A DNA stretch of 49,536 nucleotides from the NCBI GenBank assembly GCA_027487685.1, contig JAIYDC010000124.1, forward strand, positions 1 through 49,536. Reading direction: 5' to 3'. The translations under genes were made by a program, and so were the position numbers. Source of the stretch: Pseudomonadota bacterium (GTDB taxonomy: Bacteria > Bdellovibrionota > Bacteriovoracia > Bacteriovoracales > Bacteriovoracaceae). The first letter of the stretch is position 1, and each line of letters opens with the position of its first letter. Below, one piece after another: positions 8,421 to 16,001 of the stretch. A model generated the notes under the pieces. That model was given only the letters and a program-made list of their open reading frames with translations, was not told the DNA's origin and searched no databases.

Positions 8421-8803
8421 CTCTTCTGATGGTCCTTATGGGGATGACCTCTGCCATCGCGGCAGATGAGAAAAGCATGACTGAGCTTTTTCATAAGTAC
8501 GACATGATCATGGATCAGAAAAAAGTTGAGTTTATTGACGAGGTCTTCTCAGGCCGATTCCTCCGAGAGAGCGGAGGAAAGAAACAGTTGGTGGAAAAGA
8601 TCAATGAACTTGCTCCCATGGCCCCTAAGTCAGGGCCAGAGATAAGCTGGAGGAAGGGTCTTAAGGGAGAGGTCTACTTTGCCCGTTTTCGTGAGAGAGC
8701 TCATATAAAATCTAAGACTACTGAGAATGAGGGATCCGAGTTCATCGTTATAAAAGAAAACGGAAAACTTAAAATAGATGGGACAATCAGCGATGGTGAT
8801 TAA
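8405..8803 (+). CDS. Small exported protein, possible NTF2/SnoaL-like fold
   Basis: 132 residues with a signal peptide ending near SAIAA. The mature part (ELFHKYDMIMDQKKVEFIDE, then a helix and a beta-rich C-terminal half ending KIDGTISDGD) has the helix-then-sheet order of SnoaL-like proteins, but there is no diagnostic motif, so this is tentative. It overlaps the amidase gene by 16 bases and the next lipoprotein gene by 11 bases, so all three are translationally coupled. Confidence 0.7.
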   Translation: MHVQLTLLMVLMGMTSAIAADEKSMTELFHKYDMIMDQKKVEFIDEVFSGRFLRESGGKKQLVEKINELAPMAPKSGPEISWRKGLKGEVYFARFRERAHIKSKTTENEGSEFIVIKENGKLKIDGTISDGD

Positions 8804-9107
8804 ACTTCTGACCCTTAGCTTCGTCTTCATGACGGGCTGTGGAAACAACATCCAACTTAAAAGTAATAAACTCGAAAACATGAACGCTGCTCGATCGGCT
8901 GCGAACTATGAGAAGACCGGTACACTTAATCGGGGGAACCAGAGTACCGTCATGGCCCAGGGGCAAACTTATACGGTTAGTCCCTACAGCTCAAAGCAAG
9001 CGACGGAATTTATATCTGCCCTTCCGGTAAATACACAGGTACCCATCATTTATACCGGTGGTACTCAGGGAACAACAATCGTGTTAGAGAGCGTTCGAAG
9101 GCAATAA
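8793..9107 (+). CDS. Small lipoprotein, last gene of amidase operon
   Basis: About 104 residues from ATG 8793. MVIKLLTLSFVFMTGC is a lipoprotein signal with Cys16 as lipidation site. The mature part is polar and ends with a hydrophobic beta-like segment VPIIYTGGTQGTTIVLESV. No family recognised. An upstream in-frame ATG (8778) would place charged residues before the signal; the later start is preferred because it gives a clean lipoprotein signal. A strong hairpin follows immediately. Confidence 0.7.
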   Translation: MVIKLLTLSFVFMTGCGNNIQLKSNKLENMNAARSAANYEKTGTLNRGNQSTVMAQGQTYTVSPYSSKQATEFISALPVNTQVPIIYTGGTQGTTIVLESVRRQ

Positions 9108-9109
9108 GA

Positions 9110-9129
9110 CGGGCCTCAAAAGAGGCCCG
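9110..9129. terminator. Bidirectional hairpin terminator
   Basis: CGGGCCTC (9110-9117), loop AAAA, GAGGCCCG (9122-9129), lying between convergent genes. On the minus strand it is followed by TCTTATT. Confidence 0.8.
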
Positions 9130-9141
9130 CCAAACTGATCA

Positions 9142-10245
9142 TTAATTCCGGATAGCTTCAGTAGCAATAGAGTCGGAGAGGGCCGTGCTGTAGAACAGGC
9201 TATTCACCTTATTGAGACGAGCGCGGACATAAAAACGTTTCCCCTTAACCAGCTGTGACGTAGGAAATATCTTTGAGATGCTTGTATTATTCTGAACGAC
9301 TTCTTTCACAGGACCTGCAACGATCTCAGAGCAGTTTCCAAAGAAGCCTTGGCGGCAAAGCTCATAAGTGACTTCGATCTGAGCATCCTTATCCTCGACT
9401 GAGTACTTTGAAGGGATCACGAGATTCCAGGCAAAGTTGCCGGCCGTGTCCTTAGTAAGGGCCGTTGTGACCTCGTTGAGTGGGAGGGCGCGCTTGATCC
9501 GCTTACCCTCGACTTCGAGGACCGTGCCGTTGCGGTAGATTGTAGCGGAATATTCGTTGTTCCCAGTGGCGGAAAAACGAACGTCTGCTGCTTCGATCCC
9601 TACGTTGACAGTCAGAGTATCAGTCTCAAACGACTGAAGGACCTGGTTCTTAATATCGATTACGATGTTACGACGGACATAGTGAGAAAGAGTTTTAAAC
9701 TCCTGCAACGTAACCTGGTTACAAACCGACTCGACGGTACGGCAGCTTCTCTCCGAACCATAACCGAGGCTGATCATGTTGTCGTATCCGTATACTTCGA
9801 GCACCTGGCCAGCGAACTTATAGTTAAGGCCTCGCGCCCCGAGCTGCGTCTCGATCAAGCGGATAGTACGCCCAAAATCAGACCAACTATTCGGCTTTGA
9901 CGTTAAGAGGTTAAACTGCACGATCTTCTCAGCGATCGAGGGACCTATACCCTTGATGGCGCGGGCAAGAGCCGCGGACTTTTCCGCCTGCTTAACGTTG
10001 TAAAAATTATGCCAGTTGCCGGTCGAGCCATCGCCCGATTCGGAAGAACACTGAGGGACTCGGCAAACAACCTGTTCTACCACAAACCGATCTTCTACCC
10101 GGTAGAGAGGGACCGAGAAAGTGGACTCAAGCGAGGTCGTGTCTTGCTTGATGGAGAAGGTCTTTGATGCGCGACCGATCTCCAAGCGCTGGGCGAAAGC
10201 ATCGAGAGAGATCATGGCGACAACGATGAAGAGAAGATTTTTCAT
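9142..10245 (-). CDS. Exported protein with helix-hairpin-helix-like module and beta-rich C-terminal domain
   Basis: 367 residues, signal peptide about 1-19 (DAFAQ). Residues about 97-110 read IKGIGPSIAEKIV, a textbook helix-hairpin-helix (GIGP plus following helix) of the ComEA/HhH type. It is followed by PNSWSDF, a helix and NMISLGYGSERSCRTVESV. The same module pattern, without the GIGP turn, occurs twice in the neighbouring exported protein at 10403-11920. The C-terminal about 180 residues are beta-rich and could be Ig-like domains. Four cysteines in pairs suggest disulfides. ATG 10245 follows AGGAGTGAACC. Function unknown; DNA binding outside the cytoplasm is possible but not shown. Confidence 0.8.
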   Translation of the reverse strand: MKNLLFIVVAMISLDAFAQRLEIGRASKTFSIKQDTTSLESTFSVPLYRVEDRFVVEQVVCRVPQCSSESGDGSTGNWHNFYNVKQAEKSAALARAIKGIGPSIAEKIVQFNLLTSKPNSWSDFGRTIRLIETQLGARGLNYKFAGQVLEVYGYDNMISLGYGSERSCRTVESVCNQVTLQEFKTLSHYVRRNIVIDIKNQVLQSFETDTLTVNVGIEAADVRFSATGNNEYSATIYRNGTVLEVEGKRIKRALPLNEVTTALTKDTAGNFAWNLVIPSKYSVEDKDAQIEVTYELCRQGFFGNCSEIVAGPVKEVVQNNTSISKIFPTSQLVKGKRFYVRARLNKVNSLFYSTALSDSIATEAIRN

Positions 10246-10352
10246 GGTTCACTCCTGTGAAGGTTTAGAGGTTGCCCTTCATAGCACATTCTTTAAATAG
10301 CGGTGTCAGAGAGTGTAAGAGTCGGTTGTTTTTATAGGGTTGCCAAGAAAGA

Positions 10353-10375
10353 CCCGGGATGTGGTAAATCCCAGG
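10353..10375 (-). terminator. Hairpin downstream of the 10403-11920 gene
   Basis: CCCGGGAT (10353-10360) pairs with ATCCCAGG (10368-10375) with one G-T pair and a 7-nt loop, located between two same-strand genes. The downstream minus strand is only moderately T-rich, so termination may be partial. Confidence 0.5.
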
Positions 10376-10402
10376 CCATCGCTCTATAGATTCGTTTTAA
10401 AA

Positions 10403-11920
10403 CTAAAGGCCGTTAAATTCTAGGACTTTCGACCAGCGATTATTGAAAAAAACAGATCCTAGAACCTGAACCGAGACATCCAGACGAATCTTCCGGTCTG
10501 GGTTTCTCAAAGAGATCTGAGAAGCGAACTCTCCCATGTCTCCGTTATTCAACTCGAAAACCTTAGATCCCAGGAATCTATCAGGCCATGAACTGATCTC
10601 TTCGTAGATATCAACATTGACGAGAACACGACCTCCAACCATGGGACTGAAATCTTTGTTTTGAAGCACGACATTGATGAGTTTTCCGTTCCTTTTTATT
10701 CCGGCACCAATGTTGTTCCGTGGAGTGACTTGATTACGGGTACCGGCAACTTTAAATTTTACGAGTCCATTCTCGTCTGAATAGTTCGAAGTCAGGTAAG
10801 AATTAAAGCGAGTCGTGGAATTCAGGGCCACCTGGGAAAGTCCATCAAAGGTAACATTGTATTCTTCACGTTCTCCGTTCAGGAGAGGGGCCTTAGAGAT
10901 TTCGATTTCAAAGTTCTTTAAAACATTCTGGAAGAAGTCCTGAACCACACGTTTTTCCAGGACATTCACCATGCGAGTACGAACGACATTTTTACAGATT
11001 TCAGCACTCTGTTCGAAACCTAGGGCCATCCTATTCTCTGTTTCATTATCAGTGAGAACTGCTGCAAATTCGGTCTCAGGAATAGCGCCAGCAGCAAGGG
11101 ATGCCTTCATGAGAAGAAGGAATTGATCCCAGCTAACAGGGATTCCGTTAGAAGACGCGAAGTCGATAAATGAGACGCTAAGTTTTTGTGAGGTCGACTC
11201 ACTTACACCTATTAAAGTGTTGCGGATCAAATCAGAGCGAACTTTAATGGAAAGCTGAAGGTTGAAGAATCTCTGAAGTTTCCCATTCCCCTTCCCTTCA
11301 GAAATTGTGGTCCCGTCCATCGGTCTGAAACCAAGGGCCTTTTTGTTATTCTCCAGATTGACAGTAGTAATCTGGTCCAGCACAGATTGTGGAAGATCAC
11401 CGCCAGTGACCATCGATGAGAGCATATTCGAAAAACTATCCCAAGATTTAGGGATTCCGGAAATCGAAGCTTGGCGACCAAGGGACACAACGATTTGGCG
11501 CGAGAAACTCAGGCGTTCAGCACTCGGTGCCTCATTGAAAAAAGCAACATTTTTTGCAAATACTTCTGCTCTAGAAAGAAGGGGAAGGTTCATATCAAAA
11601 AGAGAGCGGAGAATCTCATTTCCGCGTCCCAAAGCGTCACCCAGAGGTACAGGCTCACAGACGGTTTCTTCAAAGGTAAATTCCTTAGCAAGACAAAAAG
11701 TCTCACGATAGTTCTTAAAAGTTTTGGCCGAAATCTCGCCCTTTAAGAATCCATCTGCTGGAGCAGTTAAATTTCCTTCGCGAAAAAAGTCTTTTTTAAC
11801 CTCTTCCCCGCTCAAACGGATTAACTCCCGTGCAAGGACTTGGCCTGGGATTGGACACTGATTTTCCTGGGCCGTCGCGCCTAGAGAAATCAATAGGAAC
11901 AAAAAAGGAATGAGGTTCAT
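10403..11920 (-). CDS. Exported protein with two internal copies of the SWDxF/HhH-like module
   Basis: 505 residues, signal peptide about 1-17 (GATAQ). Residues 131-199 and 240-302 are a degenerate tandem duplication: each has a Ser/Ala-rich helix, then G-I-P-x-S-W-D-x-F (155-163 and 259-267), another helix and an Asn-rich turn ending in A-L-G-F. The neighbour at 9142-10245 has one further copy. After the second copy comes ICKNVVRT, matching SCRTVESV of the neighbour, then a beta-rich C-terminal domain. ATG 11920 has AAGGAGA upstream and an AT-rich TATATT element. I recognise no named family; the pair look like paralogues. Confidence 0.8.
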   Translation of the reverse strand: MNLIPFLFLLISLGATAQENQCPIPGQVLARELIRLSGEEVKKDFFREGNLTAPADGFLKGEISAKTFKNYRETFCLAKEFTFEETVCEPVPLGDALGRGNEILRSLFDMNLPLLSRAEVFAKNVAFFNEAPSAERLSFSRQIVVSLGRQASISGIPKSWDSFSNMLSSMVTGGDLPQSVLDQITTVNLENNKKALGFRPMDGTTISEGKGNGKLQRFFNLQLSIKVRSDLIRNTLIGVSESTSQKLSVSFIDFASSNGIPVSWDQFLLLMKASLAAGAIPETEFAAVLTDNETENRMALGFEQSAEICKNVVRTRMVNVLEKRVVQDFFQNVLKNFEIEISKAPLLNGEREEYNVTFDGLSQVALNSTTRFNSYLTSNYSDENGLVKFKVAGTRNQVTPRNNIGAGIKRNGKLINVVLQNKDFSPMVGGRVLVNVDIYEEISSWPDRFLGSKVFELNNGDMGEFASQISLRNPDRKIRLDVSVQVLGSVFFNNRWSKVLEFNGL

Positions 11921-12058
11921 AGGTCTCCTTGATTAAACTGACGGTGAATATAAAAACACCATTCGGAAGCAAAAGTGTATCGATTTCATAGGCCATGGAT
12001 CCCTGCTAGAGTGTTAGGAAAATTCCCTGTCGGTATATCAGGCATATGCAGATGATTT

Positions 12059-12095
12059 TTAAGAGAAAACCCCATCAAGGGGGTCTTTCTCTTAA
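12059..12095 (-). terminator. Terminator of the nuoBCDI operon
   Basis: TTAAGAGAAA (12059-12068) pairs with TTTCTCTTAA (12086-12095), with an inner CCCC/GGGG extension around a short loop. It lies 39 bp beyond the nuoI stop on the minus strand. Confidence 0.8.
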
Positions 12096-12133
12096 AAAGG
12101 AAATTAAATCAGGGGCTCATTTTTGAATGAGCT

Positions 12134-12643
12134 CTAAGCTTTAACGATTCGATCTCTCCACGCAATAACGTCGGCCGCGAGGTAGTCGTACTTCATCCCA
12201 TCAATGGTGTACTGGGAAAACTCATAATCATGAGAATGAGTGAGGCATTCCGTAGGACAAACAGTCGTGCAAAGACCACAATAACAACAAAGGGCGGTAT
12301 CAATCGTAAACTGAGTCAGCTTTAAGCGGATCGCCTGACCATTCGAAGTTTTCTTAATCTCTGTGCCCTCTGGAAGCTTTTCCGAGGCGATGTAGATGCA
12401 ATCAACCGGGCAGGCCATTGCGCACTGGGTGCAGCTGATACAGTTTTGAGCATCGTTGAATAAACGCATGCGCGCCCGCTCCGGAAGGACTTCACGCACC
12501 TCCGGGTATTCGATGGAGACGGGTTTCACGGCCCAGACGTAGCGGAAGGTAATCCACATGCCCTTTACAGTCGTCGAAATCCCGTTGAAGAGACCACGGA
12601 AATACTCTTTGAAAGAATTTGTGTCTTGAACGGCAGTACTCAT
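12134..12643 (-). CDS. nuoI: NADH-quinone oxidoreductase subunit I (two 4Fe-4S clusters)
   Basis: 169 residues. Two ferredoxin motifs are complete, CISCTQCAMACP and CCYCGLCTTVCP, which carry clusters N6a and N6b of Complex I between the peripheral arm and the quinone site. The N-terminal region (GMWITFRYVWAVKPVSIEYP) is the amphipathic membrane-contacting part typical of NuoI. It starts with an ATGA overlap with nuoD. Confidence 0.95.
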   Translation of the reverse strand: MSTAVQDTNSFKEYFRGLFNGISTTVKGMWITFRYVWAVKPVSIEYPEVREVLPERARMRLFNDAQNCISCTQCAMACPVDCIYIASEKLPEGTEIKKTSNGQAIRLKLTQFTIDTALCCYCGLCTTVCPTECLTHSHDYEFSQYTIDGMKYDYLAADVIAWRDRIVKA

Positions 12644-13815
12644 CGGTCCACCTCTCCTAGTACGATGTCGATTGACCCCACAGTCGCAACGAAGTCAGCA
12701 ATCATCTGACCTGGAGCAACCCGAGGAAGCATTGAAACGTGCGTAAAGCACGGAGATTTAACTTTTAAGCGGTAAGGTTGTTTGGCATCGCCCTCTGAAA
12801 CGAGGTGGAAAGCAAGTTCTCCTCTAGGACACTCGTGGCGAAGATAAATCTCTCCCTTCGGAAGCTTTATGATCTTCGGTACTTTGCCCATCACTGGACC
12901 TGGCTCGAGCTTAGTCAGAACCTGCCGGATGATTTTTATGGATTCCACAACTTCGCGCATGCGCACGTAGTATCGGTTCCAGCAGTCACCGACTTGACCA
13001 AGTTCACCCGTTCCTACCGGGACATCAAAATCGAATTCTGGATAAAGAGAGTAAGGTACGTTCTTCCGGAGGTCCCAGTTCAGGCCTGAGCCACGTAGGA
13101 CAGGACCAGAAGCCCCATAGTCAAGGCAGTCCTGGAGTGAATAGACACCAACGTTGGCCGTACGCTGGACGAAGATCTTATTCAGGGAAACAAGCTCGTG
13201 GTACTTCTTAGCTTCTTCTTCCATGGTGTCACAGAAAGTTGAGACTCGGCTGAGCTGCTCAGTAGTCCAGTCGTTCCAAACGCCACCGACCCAGATGTAA
13301 TTGTATAGAAGCCTGGCACCGGAAACTTCCTCAAAGAGGCGCAGGATCTTCTCGCGTTCTTCGAAAGCATAAAGGAAGGGACTGAACGCACCCAAATCAA
13401 GAGCGTAAGTTCCGAAGGCCATAAGGTGGGATCCAATCCGCTGGAGTTCGGCAGTAAGGATACGCAAGAGCTCGGCGCGACGAGGGACTTCAGTTCCCAG
13501 CATCTTTTCCACCGCGGCCACATAGGTCCATTCCATGCTCATGGAAGCAAGATAATCCAGTCGATCAACGAACGGAATCACTCCCCGAAAATCAAGATTC
13601 TCAGAGTGCTTTTCCATGCACCGGTGAAGGTAGCCTAGGTGTGGGATAGCGTGGGCGACAATTTCCGAATCCGTCCAGATCTCGATCCGTAGAACACCGT
13701 GGGTCGCAGGATGCTGTGGCCCCATGTTCAAAGTTAAGAGCTCTGACTTGAGCTGTTCGGTTTCAATATTGATGGTTGGCTTTTCCGGTTCGCCGATATC
13801 CCAACGAGTTTGCAT
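12640..13815 (-). CDS. nuoD: NADH-quinone oxidoreductase subunit D (49-kDa)
   Basis: 391 residues, the usual length for stand-alone NuoD. NMGPQHPATHGVLR near residue 30 and the C-terminal CPRGELAFHLVSEG and DIVLGEVDR are hallmarks of the 49-kDa quinone-site subunit. Not fused to NuoC as it is in E. coli. Fourteen bases separate it from nuoC. Confidence 0.96.
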   Translation of the reverse strand: MQTRWDIGEPEKPTINIETEQLKSELLTLNMGPQHPATHGVLRIEIWTDSEIVAHAIPHLGYLHRCMEKHSENLDFRGVIPFVDRLDYLASMSMEWTYVAAVEKMLGTEVPRRAELLRILTAELQRIGSHLMAFGTYALDLGAFSPFLYAFEEREKILRLFEEVSGARLLYNYIWVGGVWNDWTTEQLSRVSTFCDTMEEEAKKYHELVSLNKIFVQRTANVGVYSLQDCLDYGASGPVLRGSGLNWDLRKNVPYSLYPEFDFDVPVGTGELGQVGDCWNRYYVRMREVVESIKIIRQVLTKLEPGPVMGKVPKIIKLPKGEIYLRHECPRGELAFHLVSEGDAKQPYRLKVKSPCFTHVSMLPRVAPGQMIADFVATVGSIDIVLGEVDR

Positions 13816-13829
13816 ATGTGTCTACCCTC

Positions 13830-14414
13830 TTATTGAGCTTTTGCTTGTTGCGCTTTTTTGATCATGTCCTGACGGACAATAAATTCGCGGTCATCGAAGT
13901 TCATCTTGCTGTCCGGGTAAACGGCCATACCGTTGTAGTCCTTCTGGGCCACGTAGTCCTTCCGAAGTGGCCACCCTTGCCAGTCATCTGGACAGAGGAT
14001 CCGCCTGAGGTCTGGGTGGTTATTGAAACGGATTCCGAACATGTCATAGACCTCGCGCTCCTGAAAGTTTGCCGCGGCGAAGAGCCTTACAATCGAATCG
14101 AGTGCAGGGGAGACACGATCCGTGAGCTGAACTTTTAGGATCAAGTCTCGGGGAGAAGCAGGATCGTAGTGAGTCAGCATGTAGCAGACTTCCATGTGGT
14201 CTAGGTAGTCGACTCCGCTAATGACATGAAGAGAGTTAAAAGGCAGCTCGCTGTTGGTCTTTAAAAATTCAACCACGCTAAAAATCTTAGAGGCTTCGAC
14301 AGTGACGCTTCCGTCGAGCTTTTTGGTATCCTCAGGAAGGAAGGCCACAGCGTTCGCACCGGCAACGTGCCGATTAATCAGTTCAGCGACTTTTATCACA
14401 TCAATGTTAAGCAT
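13830..14414 (-). CDS. nuoC: NADH-quinone oxidoreductase subunit C (30-kDa)
   Basis: 194 residues. The family block [20 protein letters not shown] followed by [12 protein letters not shown] is present. The C-terminal about 35 residues ([18 protein letters not shown]) end in a basic, Gln-rich tail. The start overlaps the nuoB end by 8 bases. Confidence 0.95.
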   Translation of the reverse strand: MLNIDVIKVAELINRHVAGANAVAFLPEDTKKLDGSVTVEASKIFSVVEFLKTNSELPFNSLHVISGVDYLDHMEVCYMLTHYDPASPRDLILKVQLTDRVSPALDSIVRLFAAANFQEREVYDMFGIRFNNHPDLRRILCPDDWQGWPLRKDYVAQKDYNGMAVYPDSKMNFDDREFIVRQDMIKKAQQAKAQ

Positions 14415-14889
14415 GCTTTACCCACTTGTTGCGAAGGAGACGTTCGTTGGCAATCTTCTTTTGAAGAGTCATGACACCCTCAATCAGGGCCTCAGGCCGA
14501 GGAGGACATCCTGGAACATAGACGTCAACAGGAACAACCTCATTAACGCCCTTGAGAACATGGTAGCCATGTTGCCAATAAGGTCCACCCTTGTTTGCGC
14601 AAGAGCCCATGGAGATAACATACTTAGGCTCGGCCATTTGCTCGTAAAGAACCTTTACCCGCGACGCCATTTTAAGAGTAACCGTACCAGCGACGATCAT
14701 GAGATCCGCCCGACGTGGTGTCGCCATAAAAGCTCCGCATCCGAAACGCTCTAAATCGTACTTTGAAGCACCGGTGGCCATCATTTCAATCGCGCAGCAA
14801 GCGAGACCAAAAGTCATCGGCCAGAGTGAATTTTTTCGGCCCCAGTTCAAAAAGTCGTCAAGGGTCGTAAGGACAACACCATCTTGCAT
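14407..14889 (-). CDS. nuoB: NADH-quinone oxidoreductase subunit B (cluster N2)
   Basis: 160 residues. The four N2 ligands are visible: Cys31-Cys32 in GLACCAIEM, Cys97 in MGSCA and Cys128 in PGCPPRPE. This subunit passes electrons to quinone together with NuoD. It is the first gene of a nuoBCDI operon; no nuoA lies upstream, where a minus-strand promoter is visible instead. Confidence 0.96.
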   Translation of the reverse strand: MQDGVVLTTLDDFLNWGRKNSLWPMTFGLACCAIEMMATGASKYDLERFGCGAFMATPRRADLMIVAGTVTLKMASRVKVLYEQMAEPKYVISMGSCANKGGPYWQHGYHVLKGVNEVVPVDVYVPGCPPRPEALIEGVMTLQKKIANERLLRNKWVKHA

Positions 14890-14927
14890 GGAGAAACTCC
14901 GGTTCAGTGAAAAAGAAATATCACCTA

Positions 14928-14956
14928 TTTGTACCTTCAGCCGGATTTTTCGTCAA
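14928..14956 (-). promoter_or_regulatory. Promoter of nuoBCDI
   Basis: On the minus strand TTGACG (14951-14956), a 17-bp spacer and TACAAA (14928-14933). The predicted start of transcription leaves about 30 nt of leader before nuoB, which carries GGAG as ribosome site. Confidence 0.6.
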
Positions 14957-15031
14957 TGAAACGGATGGGATTTCGAAGAATTAGCGGGGTGATTTGAGAG
15001 ACAAACCAACTTTGTCTAAGGAAGATAGCTT

Positions 15032-15952
15032 TTACTTTTGGGCGCAGCGAGAGGAGTAGCTTTGCAGGAACTTGTTTTGCCCTTTATCCTCCGAGGCCGG
15101 GCCTCGTTTAGGGCCTTGCTGCATGTAGGCGAGGCGCTTCCTGTCATTCTCACATACTTTATTAATAACTAGGTCGTATTCCATGAGTGCGGCTATCGGG
15201 TATGGCACTCCGTAAGCCGAGGAAATAAAATTTATTTTCTCGGCTTTAATATCGGTAAATGCCCCGGCCATTTCGCGTTTTTGCAACTGTGTGCGAAACC
15301 CTTCATAGTATGAACCTATGTGATAAAAAAGCTCAACTGCTCGGTTGTAAGAAAGCTCCCCTGAGCCATCTTCGATTTTCTGGCAATTAGAGCGACTCCG
15401 AACATTCTGCGAGAAAAGTTCTCGAAGGACGCGGCACTCGGTTAAGAAGGCCTGGACCTCCCCACCTCCACCTTCAATCGTGGACTTGATAAAGTCCCTG
15501 GCATTAAAGGATTCTGAATAAGGGTTAAAACTCTCGCGGTACACATAGTGAGTAAGTTCATGGGCGAGGTCGAGGATAGCGTCGTCCCAGGCAAGGCCGC
15601 GATTGATGTAAACAACCGAGCGAGATTCATAAATCACGTGCTCCGGAGAATGAGGCGAGAATTTCCTCACCAAAGTGGTATCGGTGAGTGATCCCTCGCC
15701 CACCTTTATAACGTCCTCCAAAAGAAGACCCGACCGAGAGGCCTTATGTTGGGCCTCTTTTATAAGTTTCTCTCCACTCGCTGATCGGCCTAGGAGTTCG
15801 AGAAGTTTCTTCATGTTCAGCTCGGGCGACGATGTATAGTCCATCCATGTTCGCGAGGCGCTCATCGACCCCTCAACGTGAATAGTCTTCTCAACCAAAG
15901 CGTGCGTGGCGAGTGGAATGGTGACGAAGAAAAAAGTAAGAAACGTCTTCAT
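15032..15952 (-). CDS. Exported gluzincin-like zinc metalloprotease
   Basis: 306 residues, signal peptide about 1-18. LAHELTHYVYRES carries the HExxH zinc motif; STIEGGGGEVQAF about 25 residues later has a glutamate (GGGE) suited as third ligand, as in gluzincins. Several cysteines in the C-terminal half. It follows the lipoprotein cluster on the same strand with only 49 bp between; that gap contains a hairpin covering the ribosome site. Substrate unknown. Confidence 0.72.
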   Translation of the reverse strand: MKTFLTFFFVTIPLATHALVEKTIHVEGSMSASRTWMDYTSSPELNMKKLLELLGRSASGEKLIKEAQHKASRSGLLLEDVIKVGEGSLTDTTLVRKFSPHSPEHVIYESRSVVYINRGLAWDDAILDLAHELTHYVYRESFNPYSESFNARDFIKSTIEGGGGEVQAFLTECRVLRELFSQNVRSRSNCQKIEDGSGELSYNRAVELFYHIGSYYEGFRTQLQKREMAGAFTDIKAEKINFISSAYGVPYPIAALMEYDLVINKVCENDRKRLAYMQQGPKRGPASEDKGQNKFLQSYSSRCAQK

Positions 15953-15953
15953 T

Positions 15954-15973
15954 ACCCTGCTCTTCGGCAGGGT
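15954..15973 (-). promoter_or_regulatory. Hairpin occluding the ribosome-binding site of the 15032-15952 gene
   Basis: ACCCTGC (15954-15960) pairs with GCAGGGT (15967-15973) around a 6-nt CUUCGG-like loop. On the minus strand the only Shine-Dalgarno-like AGGG lies in the stem nearest the ATG, which starts one base away. It could be a short terminator/attenuator after the lipoprotein operon, a translational brake, or both. Confidence 0.5.
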
Positions 15974-16001
15974 CAGTGAGAACTCGAGTCAAAATTGCGA
16001 T

